Positions 61,972 through 64,000 of a stretch of 64,000 bases of DNA are shown here, one piece after another. The translations under genes were made by a program, and so were the position numbers. Position 1 is the stretch's first letter. Each line of letters starts with the position of its first letter. This DNA comes from Blattamonas nauphoetae (lineage: Eukaryota; Preaxostyla; Oxymonadida), in NCBI GenBank assembly GCA_033064195.1, contig JARBJD010000342.1, positions 1 to 64,000 of the forward strand. The letters are read 5' to 3'. The notes beneath the pieces were generated by a model that ran no database searches, was not told the origin of the DNA, and worked only from the letters and a program-made list of their open reading frames with translations.

Positions 61972-62274
61972 TTATTTATTTTTCAGTTTCTTCTTCTTTG
62001 GCTTCGGCTTCAACTTTTCTTCCAGTTTCAGTATTTCGCCTCTGAGTTTGTTCGCAACTGCTGTGTTTCCTTCATTCATTGCTTGCTCATATTGTGCCAT
62101 CTTTTCTGCATGGATTTGCTGATCCGACTTCACATCTGGTATCATTGCAACACCTGTCTGTGCAACCTTCGAAATCAATGGTCCAACGAAGGGAATGAGA
62201 TTCAGAAATGGAGCTCCAACTCTGAGTACGTTTTTGCCAACTGCTGCTAATTTTGAGAACCAACCTGGTGCCAT
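61972..62274 (-). CDS. Polinton p100, element 2 copy
   Basis: 100 residues, differing from 9966-10268 at about ten positions, mostly conservative. The hydrophobic segment FLNLIPFVGPLISKVAQTG and polybasic tail are preserved, implying constraint on both. Confidence 0.7.
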   Translation of the reverse strand: MAPGWFSKLAAVGKNVLRVGAPFLNLIPFVGPLISKVAQTGVAMIPDVKSDQQIHAEKMAQYEQAMNEGNTAVANKLRGEILKLEEKLKPKPKKKKLKNK

Positions 62275-62292
62275 TTATGTACAAATAAAAAA
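62272..62292 (-). promoter_or_regulatory. late-type start motif, element 2 p100
   Basis: Minus strand TTTTTTATTTGTACATAAAT then G of the start codon at 62274; a G replaces one T in the second T block. Confidence 0.65.
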
Positions 62293-62309
62293 ACTGGATT
62301 TACATTTCT

Positions 62310-62635
62310 TTACAAACCTTTGAATTGTATTTTAGAATTTGACGATTGAGGTATGTCATCCTTGGAATAGCGTGGATTGCGTGGAGGTTCATAATCTCTC
62401 ACCCTGTGAGGGTTCGAAGCCTCTGGCGAGACAATCATCTGAGGTTGTTGTGGTGCTCGATTGATTGCTTTGTTTTGCTGGTACACATCCATCATTCCGC
62501 CTAAGCCACTGAGTATTCCTCCAGCTGTTTGTCCAAACTTGTTGTTTGTCTGAAGAGTGATGGAGCTAGAGGTTTGATGAATTGAAAGAACTGTTTGCCA
62601 ATATTTTTGAGTTTGTTGAAACTTCCTGGTGCCAT
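62310..62635 (-). pseudogene. Polinton small MAPG protein, element 2 copy, with mini-insert
   Basis: Begins MAPGSFNKLKNIGKQ-like, as at 9621. The C-terminal part reads INRAPQQPQMI, then twelve residues encoded by mini-insert 5, then DYEPPRNPRYSKDD. Element 1 reads QQQMIDYEPPRNGRYSND without the twelve. It has about one break elsewhere. Confidence 0.6.
62398..62433 (-). repeat. double-hairpin mini-insert 5 (36 bp, in frame in a Polinton gene)
   Basis: Element 1 has CAGATGATAGATTATGAACC at about 9836; here 36 bp lie between CAGATGAT and AGATTATGAACC. On the minus strand they read GTCTCGCC-AGAGGC, TTCGAA, ACCCTCACAGGGT, GAG. The flanks suggest a short duplication. The inserted codons keep the frame. 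Confidence 0.85.
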
Positions 62636-62655
62636 TTATGTAAAAATAAAAAATA
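62633..62655 (-). promoter_or_regulatory. late-type start motif, element 2 small MAPG gene
   Basis: Minus strand TATTTTTTATTTTTACATAA then ATG at 62635; identical to 9600-9623. Confidence 0.7.
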
Positions 62656-62671
62656 CAATTCATAAATTATT

Positions 62672-63259
62672 CTAACGAGGAATTGCCTTTGTCAATGAAA
62701 TTCCATAATTGAGGATGGTGTTGTATGCTTCATTGAAGGCAATGCTCATGTCTTTGCCACCAACAAGGATCTTGAAAATGGTTCTAAACACTGGGAGTGT
62801 TTTCAGACATAGGCACTTGTCAGACAAATCATCCAGTTCAATCACCACATCATTGATTCCAGTGAGTGCCGCAATCAGTGCACATAAATCACTTTGGTTT
62901 GTGATCAGTTTCTTCGATGGTTCAATGAGATTATTCAGTAGTTTCTTTTCACAAGCGAAAGCATTCTTGTAAACTAGCAATAGTTGATCTTTGAATGCTG
63001 AAATGTTAGACGTGTATTCTCGCAGTGGTATTGAGCGACTTTGGATTGGAGCGGATGGATAAATCTCAAGTGGTGGTGGATCATACGTACCTGGAACATT
63101 CTCAAGTTCAACGTTTGCCCCTTGTTCATTGCGATCTTCTAACTTTGACCTTCCCGAAGTTGATCCTGTATTGTCGATGATGACATTGTTGGTGATTGAC
63201 GTTGGAATGGAAGAAGAACTGGTGTGTTTCGTAAATTGACAACTTAGAATTGGTTGCAT
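62672..63259 (-). CDS. Polinton p196, element 2 copy
   Basis: 195 residues from MQPILSCQFTKHTSSSSIPT. About fifteen differences from 8997-9584, spread over the N-terminal half; the C-terminal 90 residues are almost unchanged. Frame whole. Confidence 0.75.
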   Translation of the reverse strand: MQPILSCQFTKHTSSSSIPTSITNNVIIDNTGSTSGRSKLEDRNEQGANVELENVPGTYDPPPLEIYPSAPIQSRSIPLREYTSNISAFKDQLLLVYKNAFACEKKLLNNLIEPSKKLITNQSDLCALIAALTGINDVVIELDDLSDKCLCLKTLPVFRTIFKILVGGKDMSIAFNEAYNTILNYGISLTKAIPR

Positions 63260-63296
63260 CACTTTCTATAAAAAAAAATTGATATTTATGTTTTCG

Positions 63297-64000
63297 TTAA
63301 CCACTTTCTCCCATTTCTTTCTCCAAATAAGCGAATCGAGCATATTCCGGCATATATCCTGTTTGGTATTGACTCACATCTCTTGTTCGATATGCTTCAG
63401 ATGTCAGTTGATTCAAAAGTGTTGAGATGTTTGCTGAAGAACGACCAAGGAAAGTCTGCAAATCTTCTGTTTTTGTGATGATTTCGAGAAACTGTGGATG
63501 AATTTGTTCCTTAAACGCTTTTCTTGCTTTCGTTCTCTGATGATCTGGATTTGAACTGATGAAACCTTCAACATAGTCTTCAAGCCACTGATCCCACATC
63601 TTTGATGCAATCTTGGATTGAATGGAATTGAAAACCATATTGTCCAACACATTTTTGCTGAGATCTGCTGGTTGATCTCGACTTGCACGATACACCTTCA
63701 AAGTATCATTCATGAATTCACCAACAGCTTTCTTCATTGTTGCATAAGGTTGTTGTGATCGTTGTGCTTGCATTTCTTGGTTGTTGACTTCACGATAGTT
63801 TCCTGGTAAATCGTATGTTCCAGTTTTGAGGAAGTTGTTGTGTGCAGCTTTGATTCTTCTTCCATGATCTTGACGAAATGATGAGTATGGAGTTTGTCTT
63901 CGCATATCTGGTGTTGGATTCATTGAATAGTATGTCTCGACTACAGGTCGACTGTTGTATGATGCAAGCATGAAACCATTCGCTGCAACCAGATCTCCAT
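63297..64000 (-). CDS. Polinton p317, element 2 copy, runs off the window
   Basis: Matches residues from about VAANGFMLASYNSRPV onward of 8006-8959. The start lies beyond 64000. The last 50 residues differ (SANISTLLNQLTSEAYRTRD), the rest is nearly identical. Confidence 0.75.
   Translation of the reverse strand, partial: GDLVAANGFMLASYNSRPVVETYYSMNPTPDMRRQTPYSSFRQDHGRRIKAAHNNFLKTGTYDLPGNYREVNNQEMQAQRSQQPYATMKKAVGEFMNDTLKVYRASRDQPADLSKNVLDNMVFNSIQSKIASKMWDQWLEDYVEGFISSNPDHQRTKARKAFKEQIHPQFLEIITKTEDLQTFLGRSSANISTLLNQLTSEAYRTRDVSQYQTGYMPEYARFAYLEKEMGESG

Larger units (their letters stand above)
55058..64000 (-). mobile_element. Polinton/Maverick element 2, right half, reverse orientation, runs off the window
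   Basis: Gene content and order from S74 to p317 mirror element 1 (8006-15210) at high protein identity. The rep gene and composite repeat form its end at 55058-56623. An extra S repeat (56640-57000) lies between rep and S74. The polymerase, integrase and ATPase would lie beyond 64000. Most genes look whole and one capsid gene is broken once. Confidence 0.8.

Overview
This window looks like a repeat-dense stretch of a nuclear genome from a single-celled eukaryote. It is mostly AT-rich virus-derived and transposon DNA around two short, more GC-rich islands of host-like coding sequence. The islands have GT..AG mini-introns, a Pumilio-like repeat, and a beta-helix surface-protein remnant of the kind abundant in metamonad flagellates. 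A metamonad host (for example an oxymonad) is a guess from these traits, not a demonstrated identity.

The main content is fossil and near-whole Polinton/Maverick elements. Element 1 (about 1640-20074) carries, in order: protein-primed DNA polymerase B, retroviral-type integrase, a coiled-coil protein, a packaging ATPase on the opposite strand, two unknown proteins (p317, p196), two small amphipathic proteins sharing an MAPG start, two paralogous large capsid proteins, p136, a convergent fibre-like protein with an S74 chaperone domain, and a small two-repeat gene here called 'rep'. Element 2 (about 55058 to beyond 64000) is a second copy of the capsid half in reverse orientation. Further ends and fragments lie at 1-1345, 20075-24670, 32290-32775 and 50335-53250. 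The fragments fit best if rep lies inside the terminal inverted repeats (TIRs), so that each complete element has a rep copy at both ends pointing inward. Element 1 then sits inside the polymerase gene of a third, reverse-oriented element (20075-24670).

From 24.7 to 36.8 kb there is a nest of cut-and-paste transposons: a Tc1/mariner relative with DD41D spacing, a 590-bp MITE with long inverted repeats, a 2.2-kb IS630-like element whose TIRs are tandem short repeats, two hAT elements (one complete with a perfect 8-bp target duplication), and two pogo/Tigger-like relics. A mariner with clear TIRs and TA duplication lies at 15890-17496. The stretch 38.2-42.3 kb is host-like. A DIRS-type tyrosine-recombinase retrotransposon occupies 43602-49574 and shows the family's internal complementary region. 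Between 50.3 and 57.0 kb are composite repeats with tRNA-like segments.

Three observations stand out. (1) Five copies of a 35-39-bp double-hairpin mini-insert with a TTCGA(A/G) core occur at 50.6-62.4 kb. Empty-site comparisons are available for each, and two lie in frame inside Polinton genes. (2) Nearly every Polinton gene starts with a T-rich TTTTTATTTTT block followed by TAAATG over the start codon, resembling a poxvirus late promoter. (3) The Polintons carry two homologous large capsid genes plus an S74 fibre-like gene.
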